In this document: one piece after another, positions 48,238-58,344 of the stretch
Position numbering within the stretch: position 1 is the first letter of the stretch
How the letters are laid out: every line of letters begins with the position of its first letter
DNA from: Dermacentor variabilis
Lineage: Eukaryota > Arthropoda > Arachnida > Ixodida > Ixodidae
Assembly: GCF_050947875.1 (NCBI RefSeq)
Contig: NC_134569.1
Coordinates: 208,124,127 to 208,188,126, forward strand
DNA length: 64,000 nt
Direction of reading: 5' to 3'
Program-made: the position numbers and the translations under genes
Notes under the pieces: generated by a model
What the model was told of the DNA's origin: nothing
The model's database searches: none
The model's input: the letters and a program-made list of their open reading frames with translations, nothing else

Positions 48238-48546
48238 TCACGCGAGCGGGCAGACCCCGGCCTGCGCCATGCGCGACGTGGGCTCGCAGCCGAACAGCCG
48301 GAAGAAGAGCGGCGCGTTGAGCACCGCCGCGTGGCACGTGGTCCGGTCGGCGTCCGCGCGCCGCCAGCCGCCGTCGCTGCCTTCCCGCACGGGAGGACGT
48401 CGCCCGGGTCGCTCGCCCTCGTGGCGCGACGGATGGAGCGACGACGAGCTGCAGATGCTGGCGCATGCCGTGCGGAACACGAGCCGTATGCGGTCGTGCT
48501 CGCGCGGCGTCGCCAGCCGGTTGCCGCTCAGCTGCAGCGCCGAGTC
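48238..48546 (-). CDS. Candidate 3'-terminal exon of an M13-like peptidase homologue
   Basis: A GC-rich minus-strand segment opens after an acceptor-like site (GGCGTTCGCAG ending at 48547) and codes about 102 residues to TGA at 48238. The end reads NAPLFFRLFGCEPTSRM, then AQAGVCPLA and stop. This fits the closing pattern of M13 proteins (C..P..N...F...F.C....M.....C) and parallels FAKAFSCRNPRSM....C in the gene at 11305. The preceding RIRLVFRTACASICSSS suits the M13 segment before the final cysteines. No zinc-ligand region lies in this exon, so activity cannot be judged. Upstream exons would be at higher coordinates. GC content is far above its surroundings, as expected for a coding exon. Confidence 0.5.
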   Translation of the reverse strand, partial: DSALQLSGNRLATPREHDRIRLVFRTACASICSSSSLHPSRHEGERPGRRPPVREGSDGGWRRADADRTTCHAAVLNAPLFFRLFGCEPTSRMAQAGVCPLA

Positions 48547-49199
48547 CTGCGAACGCCGTTTGCAGAACAGGGTTTTGCACTTCCAGTAGCGCACACCAGC
48601 GACAATTCGGCGACGCGTGCTATCTCTAGCTGCTTTGCGTGATGCCCAAACCAGCGTGTCCCGTACACCGTTCCAAGTAACGGAAAATTGAAACGTCTCG
48701 TCCGCCCGCATTTCTGGTCGTATAGACATTATGAATGTATAAAAAACTATAAAATGTTTTAGTGAGAAGTTAATTAGCGTAGTAATTAAATAATGAGGTA
48801 TTGCATTCCTAGTCTATCCACAGCCGAAACTTCGCTCCAGCGTGCCGAAAGCGCTATACTCTTCTTACCTGTGAGAGCGCATTCCGCACTCCTTGTCAGC
48901 TATAAACATAGTGCCGAGAGGGAAACAAGCTTTAATGATATGCGGGAGATGTTAGCCTGGCTCTTCGCCTGACATGCTGCTCCAAGTGCTGGGTGATGAT
49001 TATGATATATACAGAGATAAACACTTGACACCACATACATTCAGACACACACTTACATATGTGCACTATAGAGATATTTACAAAGATTCGTTAAGGCTCG
49101 TGGCCCGCAAGAACGTTTTCAGCGCTTTCAAGGCGCGTAACACACAGGTGGTGCTTTGCCATGGGCCGAGAATGTGCCGTAGTACCAAGCTCGAGCCCC
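48547..49199. other. Probable intron; no recognisable gene
   Basis: No supported feature. Confidence 0.45.
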
Positions 49200-49227
49200 G
49201 TTAAAGGTGCAGTGCCGCCTTCAAAGA

Positions 49228-49265
<38 letters not shown>

Positions 49266-49423
49266 GACGCGTAGAGGCAGCAGTTGCACAGAACATGTTG
49301 CAGGTTTTCAGGGCCTTTACATTCAGAGCACATTGGGGGGTCCGTGAGTTGGATCTTGCCCCTGAAGTAGTTTTGTAGCCCACGTTGAGTCTTATGCGGT
49401 GAAGGCATGCTTGGCATTGTCAA
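49200..49423 (-). mobile_element. I-group LINE C-terminal fragment with (TC)n
   Basis: On the minus strand: HKTQRGLQNYFRGKIQLTDP, then CSECKGPENLQHVLCNC and a run into (GA)n. The finger spacing is that of the I-group ORF2 terminus (compare CEVCNVTETIGHVLCDC at 43 kb). Only about 70 codons remain. The (TC)n block at 49230-49265 lies within it. Confidence 0.6.
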
Positions 49424-50473
49424 TTGAGGCCTCGCGGCATGTAAAGGTCACACGCTGGATGGTTACTCGCTTACCATGCTGCAGGCCGGGGTCAATTCCT
49501 AGCCGCGGACTAGATATTCTGAACTCCCATTTCCCCCGGGCATCGTATTGAGGCAGACCGAAAGTGTGCGGGAGTAGGCAAACAATGGTATGAAACTTAA
49601 ACGTTTAAGTGAACGCGGTGAGGGCCTCAATTACTTCTGAGCCGACCTAGTGATCCGCAACAGCTAAATTATGAGCGCCACGTAGTAGTGGGCGAAATTC
49701 AACAAGTGGCTTCTCGTACACGCCTATCGAGTCCCCCGAAACATGATGGCTAACCATTCGCTGCACGGCAACAGCGCACGCTCTGGTGCTATATGTGCGA
49801 TCTCTGTCTGTCGCGATCCCTTCATGCTATTCGCACATGACACTCAATAGCTTCAACTGTGCAGCACTGTCGCGAACTCTGCCATCTTTCGTTGAGCGAC
49901 TGTGAAACCTGTGGAATAGTTGAATTTCGCGTACGCCCAATACAAGGTGATTTGACAGATGCGGACAGCGACATTGACGACGGTAAATGCCCCGAGGCCT
50001 TTTTTTTTAAGTTTATAGTTTATTCACAGTCTGATAAAGTTTACAGAATTTGATCATAATTGAACCGATAGCCTTTTTAAATGCTGGAGCGGGTTCAAGG
50101 TTATAAACAAATCAATATGAGTATATGATAATTAAACAGTAGTTTCACATCTCAAGAGGAAAACAACAAAAGAATGCTGCAAATCATAGGCGAAGCTTCT
50201 GCGGGTCTAGCCCTGATTCAAGGTTGTCCCAGTAAGCCACAAATCACAGCAAAACATCAAGAAAAAAGGAATAATTCCGCTTGTAAACACTATTGTGCGA
50301 AAGATCTAAATAAGTACCTCTGCATGCTCATTATCTTTTTCCTTGTGCGTGTGTGTGCGCGCGCACATACACAGAATTAAAAGCTGGCACCGTGTCAGTG
50401 ACTTTTTAACGATTGTCTCTCAGGTTTCTACAGCATAAAATGTTAGGAGTTTAGTTGCTGTTTCGCGGTTAAT
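49424..50473. other. No recognisable gene
   Basis: A short block ggttactcgcttaccat at about 49460 also occurs near 13677. No gene is supported. Confidence 0.5.
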
Positions 50474-50900
50474 TGGGTGAGCGGTAGCGCGAAGCAAAAG
50501 ATCTGGATGACGAGTCACAACAAGGACGCCCGCTTCTTCCAGCTGAGGTTTACTGCGGCAAAACACGGAAATAGGTAGTCTGGAAAAAAAAAAGCAACAG
50601 GCCTGCTTATCAAACGAACGACAAAGGTGAGAAAACGCTTAAGAACAGTACCATGGCCTTATGCGCGCAACGCGCTATCGGACAAAGAAATGAGCTTCTG
50701 GGAAAGCACCGGCGCGCGCGTAAGATGATAGCGCTGTTCTTGAGCGTTTCGTCACCTGTGTCATCCCTTTGATAAGCAGGCCTGTTCGTGTTTAGGTTTT
50801 TTTTTTTTTTTGTAGACTACTTATTTCGTATTCTACAAGCGCTCGTCGTTGTTCTGTTTGCCCGTCCACTTGTCATTTTGGTTCGCGCTACCACTCTCCC
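50474..50900. mobile_element. Foldback (long inverted repeat) element
   Basis: Left blocks gagcggtagcgcgaa, cggaaataggtagtct, aacaggcctgcttatcaaa and cgcttaagaacag recur in reverse order and complement on the right: ctgttcttgagcg, tttgataagcaggcctgtt, agactacttatttcg and ttcgcgctaccactc. Arms are about 170-190 bp with a short centre, so the segment is one imperfect hairpin. No coding sequence is supported. Target duplication was not identified. Confidence 0.75.
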
Positions 50901-52749
50901 CGATTTCTAAAGCACTCGTCGTTGAGGAAGTTCGCTCAACTACTCGAGCTGAATGAGATTACGCGTCCCAAATGCACGGCCTAACCAGCGCCGGGAAACC
51001 GGCCTCCCTTGTCCACCTCAGCCAGTCCCATGCGCAACGTTGGTCGAATAGGCAGCAATTATTTAATGGCAGACACTTATGCGAGTGCTCCTTATTCTGA
51101 GACTGCAGTTCCTGTACTACGAAAAGTTATGAGCGGTTATTTGATTTTATTTACGCTCCCATATGCCTTGCGGCAAATTCTCCTGAAATAGAAAAAGACA
51201 GTATGAAAGTGGGAAAACACTCATACAATATTTGAACTGGATGCTGAACATTTTTCCATATGTAGGACCAGGCGTCATCGGCATTATCCTGACGTAATGA
51301 CACAGCAAAATTTGCAAACAGCTCCATGAAATAAGTATGGTGATGTTGGTAATAAATGAAAATGGACAAGAGCGCTGCGCACTCTCCTTCTGGCTACGCT
51401 TGCGTGTGGCAGCCGCAACCAATCACAGGAACGGAGCGAGCCAGTATGTCATGACGTCACGACGCATCGACCTCCTGGGTACCAAAACCGAAAGTGGTTT
51501 CCAAAAACACGCATTATCCTAAATAGCGTAGGTTGCTTTGGCATGTGCCAGTATTTATTCTTGGCTTTAGGGTGCTTTGACACCTTTATATGCAACACGA
51601 AAAGTGAATTGTCGAAAGTTTCGTGTCCTTAAGGAAAAAGAAACATTGCAACCAATGGGGCCGAATGCAAACTTTCAGATTTTTTTGCGTAACATCCACT
51701 GAATCAACCGCCGGGCTTGGCGTACTACAGGCATTGTGAATACAGAATGGTGTCACTATATCGAGTAATGGCAGAGCAGGATTCCCATTCCTCAACGTAA
51801 CACAGAATGGCTGCGGCCGTAAGCTTGCGTGAAACCGTCTGGCAGGCCCACTCCAGCTAAATGCTGCCCCCTTAGCGTTTGCGCCGAGAACCAGTCGACT
51901 TTGGCTCAGCCTCAGGTTATCACTTTACAGCGTGCGCTGCAACGTTGCCTTGTAGTTCTCAAATTCGTCGTGATGCCGGTGCACACAAGCCTGATAAAGA
52001 AGAAAGAAAACGGATGGTGGAAGAATATCGCTCTTGGCCGTTATGCGTGCCATCGCGGTGGAAAGACAGAAATGTGTGATTTCATCGTTTCCCTGCAGAA
52101 GCAGACGACGCGCATCGGAGACCGACATGGATAAGAGTCTCACGCACTGAGAAAAGGTCACTGATACTATTGGATGTGCGAAACATTTCACTAGGGATGA
52201 CTTTATTCCCGGTGAGTAGACCATTCCTTTCATGTTATATGTTTTAGTTATGTTGCTGGCGTTCAAAATCGCGTAGTGTACTTCGTTTGCGCAAGCTTTT
52301 CAATAAATAAGTGATGTACGCTAAGCTTCATTTGGTTTTGTTAGCAGAGTTTTCTGGCCCTGCATTATTGTTACTAATTCCGAGAGCAGCAGCAATATTG
52401 TCGTGGTGCAGCGAAGACTGGAGACGAGGACACCTATAACAAGAACAGCTTGTTCTAGTAGTCGAGCCTAGAGATGACTTCTTCGTCTTCTAATGTAGGC
52501 AATTAAGGCTGATGCATGAGACGAACTCTACTAAAGCTCCCATCATTGTCTTTGTCGTCGACAAAGAAGATACGCTTTATTTGCCTCCCTTTAAAAAGAA
52601 GCATCGTCCCGATGCTAGCGGGGGTCACTGGTGTGAATTCCTCGCAGTCACTCGCTTACGTACGGCTTCATGCGTACTACGTGCACAACTTTAGGCTGGT
52701 GCTGGCGGCGCCTCGTGCAGTAGGGGTTATCTGGGACTACCTTGTAGGT
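50901..52749. other. No recognisable gene
   Basis: No supported feature; several short open frames lack motifs. Confidence 0.55.
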
Positions 52750-52751
52750 GA

Positions 52752-53070
52752 CGTCACTTAGCCAGTTTCGTAGGTTTCGCAGCTAGACCACCCCCAATGA
52801 AACGCAAAGGGGAAGACGTTGATCCGTTGGTGGCACTAGAGAAAAGATTAGAAGCCAAAATCGAAGCTAAATTCGATTCTTTCATGGCCCAAATTATGGG
52901 AGCAATACAGCAGACTCAAAGCCAGATCCAAGCCCATACGGATGAAGTACAAAAGCAAAGGGCAGAATTAGTAGCCATCGGAGCATGGCATCTAAAAGCG
53001 GAGGAACAACTCGACCAGCTCCAACATGGCCAGAGGCGCGCAAAGTGTGTCTTTAAGAGGAAGCTTTAGC
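52752..53070 (+). pseudogene. LINE ORF1 C-terminal fragment
   Basis: An open segment containing MKRKGEDVDPLVALEKRL and a helical, coiled-coil-like stretch (ALEKRLEAKIEAKFDSF, then QTQSQIQAHTDEVQKQRAE). This corresponds to the end of ORF1 in the intact copy. The ORF2 ATG at 53026 overlaps its tail in another frame. The 5' part of ORF1 and the zinc knuckles are missing, so the element was truncated on insertion or later deleted. The last codons of the open frame run into the foldback insertion. Confidence 0.65.
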
Positions 53071-53778
53071 TCGGGCCCAACTCCGACGCGGCCTATTCAA
53101 ATACATGTAAAACGCAAAAACGTTTTTGTGAGATAACCCCTGGACCGATTTTGATGAAATTTGTCGCATTTGAAAGAGAAAGTTAAATTCTAGTGACTGT
53201 TGGAAGCGGAATTTCGATTTAGGGCTTGAATTTTCTTAAAACGATTTTCAAATATTTGACCGTTAGAAAAAAATAGAATCACGAAGTTTACAAATTCATA
53301 GCTTTGCATCAAGAATTGATATCGCGGTTCTGTAAACGACATTCATTAGATCATTCAAAGCGGACAAATTCAATATGTCATTTTACATCTTACGTGAATT
53401 TGTTACGTTGGTTACAACGGTTTTGCAAAAGTTGTATTTCCCTATGATTAATTTTTTTTATATTCATGTGTAACATATCAATTTTGTCCGCTTTAGATGT
53501 ACTATTAGATGCAATTCACAGAATTGTATTATCATTTTTAGTGGTTAAGTTACAGAGTTGTAAACTTGATAGTTTCGTTTTCTGAAAATTTTCGATTTTT
53601 GCCAATTTTTAATAAAAAATTGACAATCTAATTGAAAAATTCGAAACCAACAGTCACTAGATTTTAAGTGTCTTTTAAACGCAACAAACCTCCTCAAATT
53701 TGGTACAGTGGTTGCCGAGAAAAACGAATTCTGCTTTTACATGTATTTAGATAGGAGCACTCGAGCTAAAGCTTCCTC
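53057..53778. mobile_element. 722-bp foldback MITE with TTAA target duplication
   Basis: Termini GAGGAAGCTTTAGCTCG and CGAGCTAAAGCTTCCTC are exact inverted repeats, flanked by TTAA at 53053-53056 and 53779-53782. Inner blocks pair as well: attctagtgactgttgg with ccaacagtcactagat, gcggacaaattcaatatgt with acatatcaattttgtccgc, and gtttacaaattcatagc with agagttgtaaactt. The whole element is therefore one long imperfect hairpin. It codes for nothing visible. TTAA is the target of piggyBac-type transposases, but the termini lack the usual CCC start, so the mobilising enzyme is unknown. Confidence 0.9.
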
Positions 53779-53782
53779 TTAA

Positions 53783-54290
53783 TCTGGCAGTGGAACTGTC
53801 GCGGGTTCCAACGCAAGCGAGCGTTAGTGCAACAGTACTTGACGCTATAGATGAGAAACCGCTAGCTATAGCCCTGCAGGAGACTGGCAAAGCAGCACAA
53901 CTTTCGGGATACCAAGCTTTTTCAAGTGACAGGGGTGAGAAATCTCACGTCACTACGTTGATTAAGAGGAATATTGCGGCAATCGTGCAGCAAATCAACT
54001 CGAGAGACATTGAGGCAGTGCTTCTAGAAATTATTACGGGACGAAAAGAGGAACCGAGCATGTTCCTATTAAGCTTACACAGTACTCCACAGCAGCGAAA
54101 GGTGCGATTCAGGGCCCTCTTTCGCAAAGCTATTCAGTCAGCCGGGACTAATCCCTTGCTATAGTAGTCGGTGACCTTAATGCAGCGCATCCGGAATGGG
54201 GTTACGCTAAACAAGATCCAAAAGGTAGGCAGCTATGGAAGGACGCGCACGAGCTAGGACTCACCCTACACACGGACCCTAGCAGTCCGA
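53783..54290 (+). pseudogene. LINE ORF2, endonuclease part
   Basis: Resumes directly after the foldback element with a WQWNCRG block in one frame (53784 onward), then shifts frame near 53850 to LAIALQETGKAAQLSGYQAF and LLEIITGRKEEPSMFLL. A further shift near 54160 leads to VVGDLNAAHPEWGY. Motif order matches the endonuclease of the intact copy. At least two frameshifts. Confidence 0.8.
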
Positions 54291-54295
54291 CCAGG

Positions 54296-55903
54296 GTGGG
54301 TAACAGCGTGTGCGCAGACACCTCCCCTGACCTGACCTTCTCCAAAAGTATGACAGATCTGAATTGGAAAAACTCGGAGCTCAATTTCGGAAGTGATCAT
54401 TTCATTCTGACCTCGATCCTTAAAAAAGGGGTGAAGACGCGTCGTGCGCGTCAACCGAGGATCACTGAATGGGGATTATTTAGGGAGAAGCGAGAGAAAG
54501 CTGCCATAGGGAAAATCACAAACATAGAGACATGGACGGAGGTCATCGCGCGTCACGTTGAAGAGGCAACCAAGACGCTTGAAGGGGACGATGCCCCGGA
54601 AATAGTCGATAGCAAACTGCTTCACATGTGGGAGGCAAAACGTAGTATGGAGTGCAGACTAAAGAAGCAAAAATGGAGCCGTAATCTTAGAAGGCGGATT
54701 GCTAGACATAACAAAGAAATTGAAAATTACGCGATCAAATTGTGCGAACAGAATTGGTGCAGCAGATGCGACGAGATGGAGAGGGGCATGAGTCTTTCCA
54801 AAACGTGGGGTCTGCTGAGACACCTGTTAGATCCGACCAATTCGAAAACCCTATCAGGAATTAGATTATCAAAAGCCAGGCACGCGTATGAGGGTACAGA
54901 CGCGGAATTTATGGACAAACTAATCACCATGTACATTTGCGATACGCATAGCACCCCCCTCCCGGAGTACGACGGAGCTCCCAATGAGGAGCTCGACGCA
55001 CCCATCACGGAGGCGGGGGTTAGGGCAGTAATATTGGGACTAAAAACCAAATCAGGCCCGGGCCCTGACGGGATAACTAACAAAATTCTAAGAAATCTGG
55101 ACGATGCCTCGATCAGCGCTCTGACGGAGTACATGCAAGAAATTTGGACTAAAGGCCACCTGCCACGCCAGTGGAAGATGGCAAACGTGATCCTAATTCC
55201 AAAGCCGGGCAAACCCCCTAAAGTAGAAAATCTAAGACGCATTTCCCTAACCTCGTGCATGGGGAAATTGATGGAGCGCGTAGTCCAGACCAGACTGACG
55301 CACTTTATGGAGCAGAACGACCTGTGGCCGCACGAGATCATCGGCTTCCGACCGGGCTTGTGCACGCAGGACGTGATGCTCCGACTAAAACATAACATAA
55401 TCGACTCACGTTCTAGAGACGCCAAGGTAATCCTCCGCATGCACTTGACAAAGGCTTTTGATAATGTTAAACACGAAGCGATACTCCACGGTCTCCAAGA
55501 AATCGGGGTAGGCGCGCGAACATTCGACTATGTCAAGGACTTTTTGTCAGACAAGACTGCCTGCATGAAGTTCCAAGATATTGAATCTCCAACACTGAAA
55601 TTAGGAAGCAGGGGCACGCCGCAGGGCTCGGTTCTCTCCTCATTCCTCTTCAACGTGGCGACGAGGGCCCTCCCCGAAGCTCTGAGAAGTATACAGGGGA
55701 TAAATTTCATTATGTATGCGGATGACATCACCCTCTGGACCAACCAGGGGAGCGACCAGCCAGTGTCCGCCAGGCGGCAGACACTGTCGTGGACTATGCT
55801 GCTAGTAGGGGTCTCTCGTGCTCTCCGCAAAAATCGGAGTTATTCGTCTACAACCCAAAGTCGCTCCGGTGCAAGCATAGCTGGGAATTTGACATTAAAG
55901 TAG
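54296..55903 (+). pseudogene. LINE ORF2, reverse transcriptase part (motif A mutated)
   Basis: A 535-codon open stretch begins in the end of the endonuclease domain (NSVCADTSPDLTFSKS; SDHFILT) and carries RT motifs KSGPGPDGITNKILR, WKMANVILIPKPGKPP, IGFRPGLCTQDVMLRL, GTPQGSVLSSFLFNVAT and MYADDITLW. Motif A reads RMHLTKAFDNV where the intact copy has GLDLTKAFDTV, so the first catalytic aspartate is histidine and the polymerase would be dead even without the frameshifts. The frame degrades after about 55780. Confidence 0.9.
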
Positions 55904-56433
55904 AGGGGAAACCAGCCCAAAGGTAGACCAAATCAGAATCTTAGGACTTTTCACACAGGAAAACGGATATAATGATGGGACAATAAAAAATCTAGAGGGA
56001 TTTGCCACGCAAGCACTTGGCATATTTAGAAGGGTCCCGCTGAAAGAGTGAGGCCTGAAGGAAAGAAGATTGCTTAAACTAACCCAAGCATACGTAATAA
56101 GCCGCGTGTGTTATGCCACGCCTTTCTTAAACATCAGGTCAGAGGAGAGAGGAAACTCGACTCGCTCATTCGACGGTGCATAAAGAGGGCCTTAGGCTTA
56201 CCAATTACCACCTCCACAGAGAAGCTCCTCTCTATGGGAGTGCGCAATACCTGGGACGAAATAGCGGAGGCTGTCAGAATTTCCCAGCTCGAAAGATTAA
56301 GCCGAACGACCACGGGTAGAGCTATCCTCGAAATGGTAGGCCTGCAAACAGATAGGGGACTACGAGGCAAGACAAACATCCCGCTGGACTGCCGAGAAAA
56401 TATAATCATTCCCCCCCCCCCCTCCCTCGTAGC
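55904..56433 (+). pseudogene. LINE ORF2, thumb/connection region
   Basis: Damaged at first; from 56108 it is readable as LIRRCIKRALGLPITTSTEK, then WDEIAEAVRISQLERLSRTT. It matches the starts of the truncated fragments at 5405 and 9660. A C11 run near 56411 lies at another frame change. Confidence 0.75.
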
Positions 56434-57279
56434 ATGCATCCCATATTCAACACAGAGAGGAGGGAAAAGAGAGCAGAAGCACTAATCAAAGGCTTTGATT
56501 CAATGGACAGCAAGTCGGTTGCGTACGTGGACGCGACAAGTGGCAAGTCGGGTGCGGCGGTCGCCTCGGTGGTCGACTGCAGAGGTGCCCCCGTATCGGC
56601 CGCCACCATTAGAAGCCGCAACTCGGAAACGGCTGAAGAAGTTGCGATAGCGCTCGCTTGCGTGGGAACGGAAGCAAATTTCATAATCAGCGATAGCAAA
56701 ACGGCCATCTGGAATTTTGGAAAGGGCAGGATCTCGCCAGAAACGGCAAGGGTTCTGGCCAGTAGACGGCTGAACAGAAAAATTAGCCTAATTTGGACCC
56801 CTGCACACACGTCCGTTCCTGGCAACGAGGCGGCCCACGAGTTAGCCCGAGCCCTCTACTTCCGGGTGGCTGTGGAAGCGCCCGACTGCCGGAACATGGA
56901 CGAGCGTCTGCAAAATTATACGGAGATTGTCGAAAATTATCGGCTACGCAGGAGACTGGTGCCACCACCAGATAAAAGACTAAGAAATAGAGATGCAGTC
57001 GCATGGCGGCGCCTGCAAGCTGGGAACTTCGTAAACCCGGTCTGGGCATACCATGTTATGCATGATAGAGAAAACGATGAGTGCAAACACTGTGGGGCGA
57101 GAGGGACCCTCGATCACATAATCTGGGAATGCGCTAGCTCACCAGGGGCTAAAGTAAACATAAATTGTAGAGAGGCCTGGGAAGCCCTGCTGCGGAGCGA
57201 GGACCCTACTCCACAGCAACACGCCATCCGCCTGGCGGAAGAAGCCACGAAGAGTCAAGACCTCTTTGCTTGCTTCTAA
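56434..57279 (+). pseudogene. LINE ORF2, RNase H and terminal zinc finger
   Basis: An open 281-codon stretch with VAYVDATSGKSGAAV, TAEEVAIALACVG, FIISDSKTAIWNFGKGRIS and LIWTPAHTSVPGNEAAHELA keeps the RNase H acidic residues and His. The finger CKHCGARGTLDHIIWEC follows, and ORF2 ends at TAA 57279. Compared with it, the intact copy has four extra residues after SDCKTAV. Confidence 0.85.
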
Positions 57280-57367
57280 TCGCGGATGTTCCGTCCCCCG
57301 TCCCCAAGGCCTGTGTGCCGGGGACGGAGAGTAGGGGCCTCCTTATCCGGCGGTACAATAAAGTTGC

Positions 57368-57390
57368 CATCATCATCATCATCATCATCG
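57368..57390 (+). repeat. (ATC)n tail of the LINE
   Basis: About seven units following AATAAAGTTGCC. Confidence 0.9.
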
Positions 57391-57391
57391 A

Positions 57392-57764
57392 AGGTTACTG
57401 GTCTATGGCGAGCATTGTAGCGACCTGCGTCGTAGTCCTGCTGCTGACAGATCCGGGTGACATGCTTGCGAGCAGGCACGTACCCTGGGGGAGGGGGCTG
57501 GGGAGGGGCTCCGGACCCCCTCTCCCCGCCCACACCACCACTCCTCACACACATTCCTAAAGCGCTGACAAATCAATCTATTCGGCAGTCAACATTTTGA
57601 TGCCTTTTACAGCGAGAGCTGTATACATGACTAACCTTACATAGTTTTTTCGTCATCAGTCAGCAGAAAAAAATCATAATGTGGGTCGATCCTTGTGATA
57701 GTGCAAAGAGGGTCTAAGTTCAATGGCGCATATCCCTGTGGGCTCGGGAACCTGTAACGCGCCC
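57392..57764. other. Unassigned; G/C-run element end
   Basis: 'aggcacgtaccctgggg' near 57475 followed by G- and C-rich runs resembles the end of a non-autonomous DNA element. No gene is supported. Confidence 0.4.
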
Positions 57765-57890
57765 TTCGAAATCTTCGGGATCGGCCCACGTATGGGGGGG
57801 TGCTTAATGCTTGCTTCACCTCCGCCACGGGTCGGCCCGGCGTTGCACTACCGTCGGGCCGACCCGCGGCGGAGGTGAAGCACTTTGCTT
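57765..57890. repeat. 78-bp family unit plus inverted half (perfect-looking hairpin)
   Basis: One unit of the repeat seen at 38665-38800 (cttcgggatcggcccacg .. cttcacctccgcc .. ggtcggcccgg) is followed, after 9 bases, by an inverted copy of its GC-rich half. Arms 57814-57842 and 57852-57880 pair at 27 of 29 positions. Confidence 0.85.
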
Positions 57891-58344
57891 TTCGTTTGAG
57901 AGCTTTGACGGTCATCAGCTCTCGCTGCCATTCCATCTTCACAGCGTGGAATGGTTGTCAATTTTGTTCACTCCTTTTGGATAGCGGTAGTTATGGGCAT
58001 CTCCTGAGGTGTGAAGGCCAGTTTTCTCATCGATTCGGTGCCCGCGCTATTAACTCGACATGAGTTCAGTTGTCACCATCTATTCAACGATCACGCGCAT
58101 CACTTTGCTTCGTTAGTTCAACCTTCTTTGTTTAGACTGATCCAGGGACCAGGAAAGGCATTCGGTTCGTAGTCAGTTGGTCTGTATGCTCGAGGAACGA
58201 GTTGCGGCCGGAGAAAACGCCAGTTGCGTTAAGCTTTTCCTTTTGCTGCATTATTTCCTCGGGTGACGGCTCGCCGCGACGCTGGCAGATCCTCGGAAGC
58301 ATATACACGCGATATGGTTTAGATAAGGTGGAAAATAAAATAAT
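57891..58344. other. No recognisable gene
   Basis: No supported feature. Confidence 0.55.

Larger units (their letters stand above)
52750..57391 (+). mobile_element. Long I-group LINE copy, 5'-truncated and disrupted
   Basis: It spans the end of ORF1, ORF2 endonuclease, RT, connection, RNase H and terminal finger, a 3' UTR with AATAAAG, and an (ATC)n tail at 57368-57390. It is a sister family of the intact copy at 1-5 kb: the ORF2 N-terminus, GTPQGSVLS, YADDITLW and FGKGRISPE-type blocks correspond. A 722-bp foldback element splits ORF2 near its start, and several frameshifts disable it. The parts are listed separately. Confidence 0.88.
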
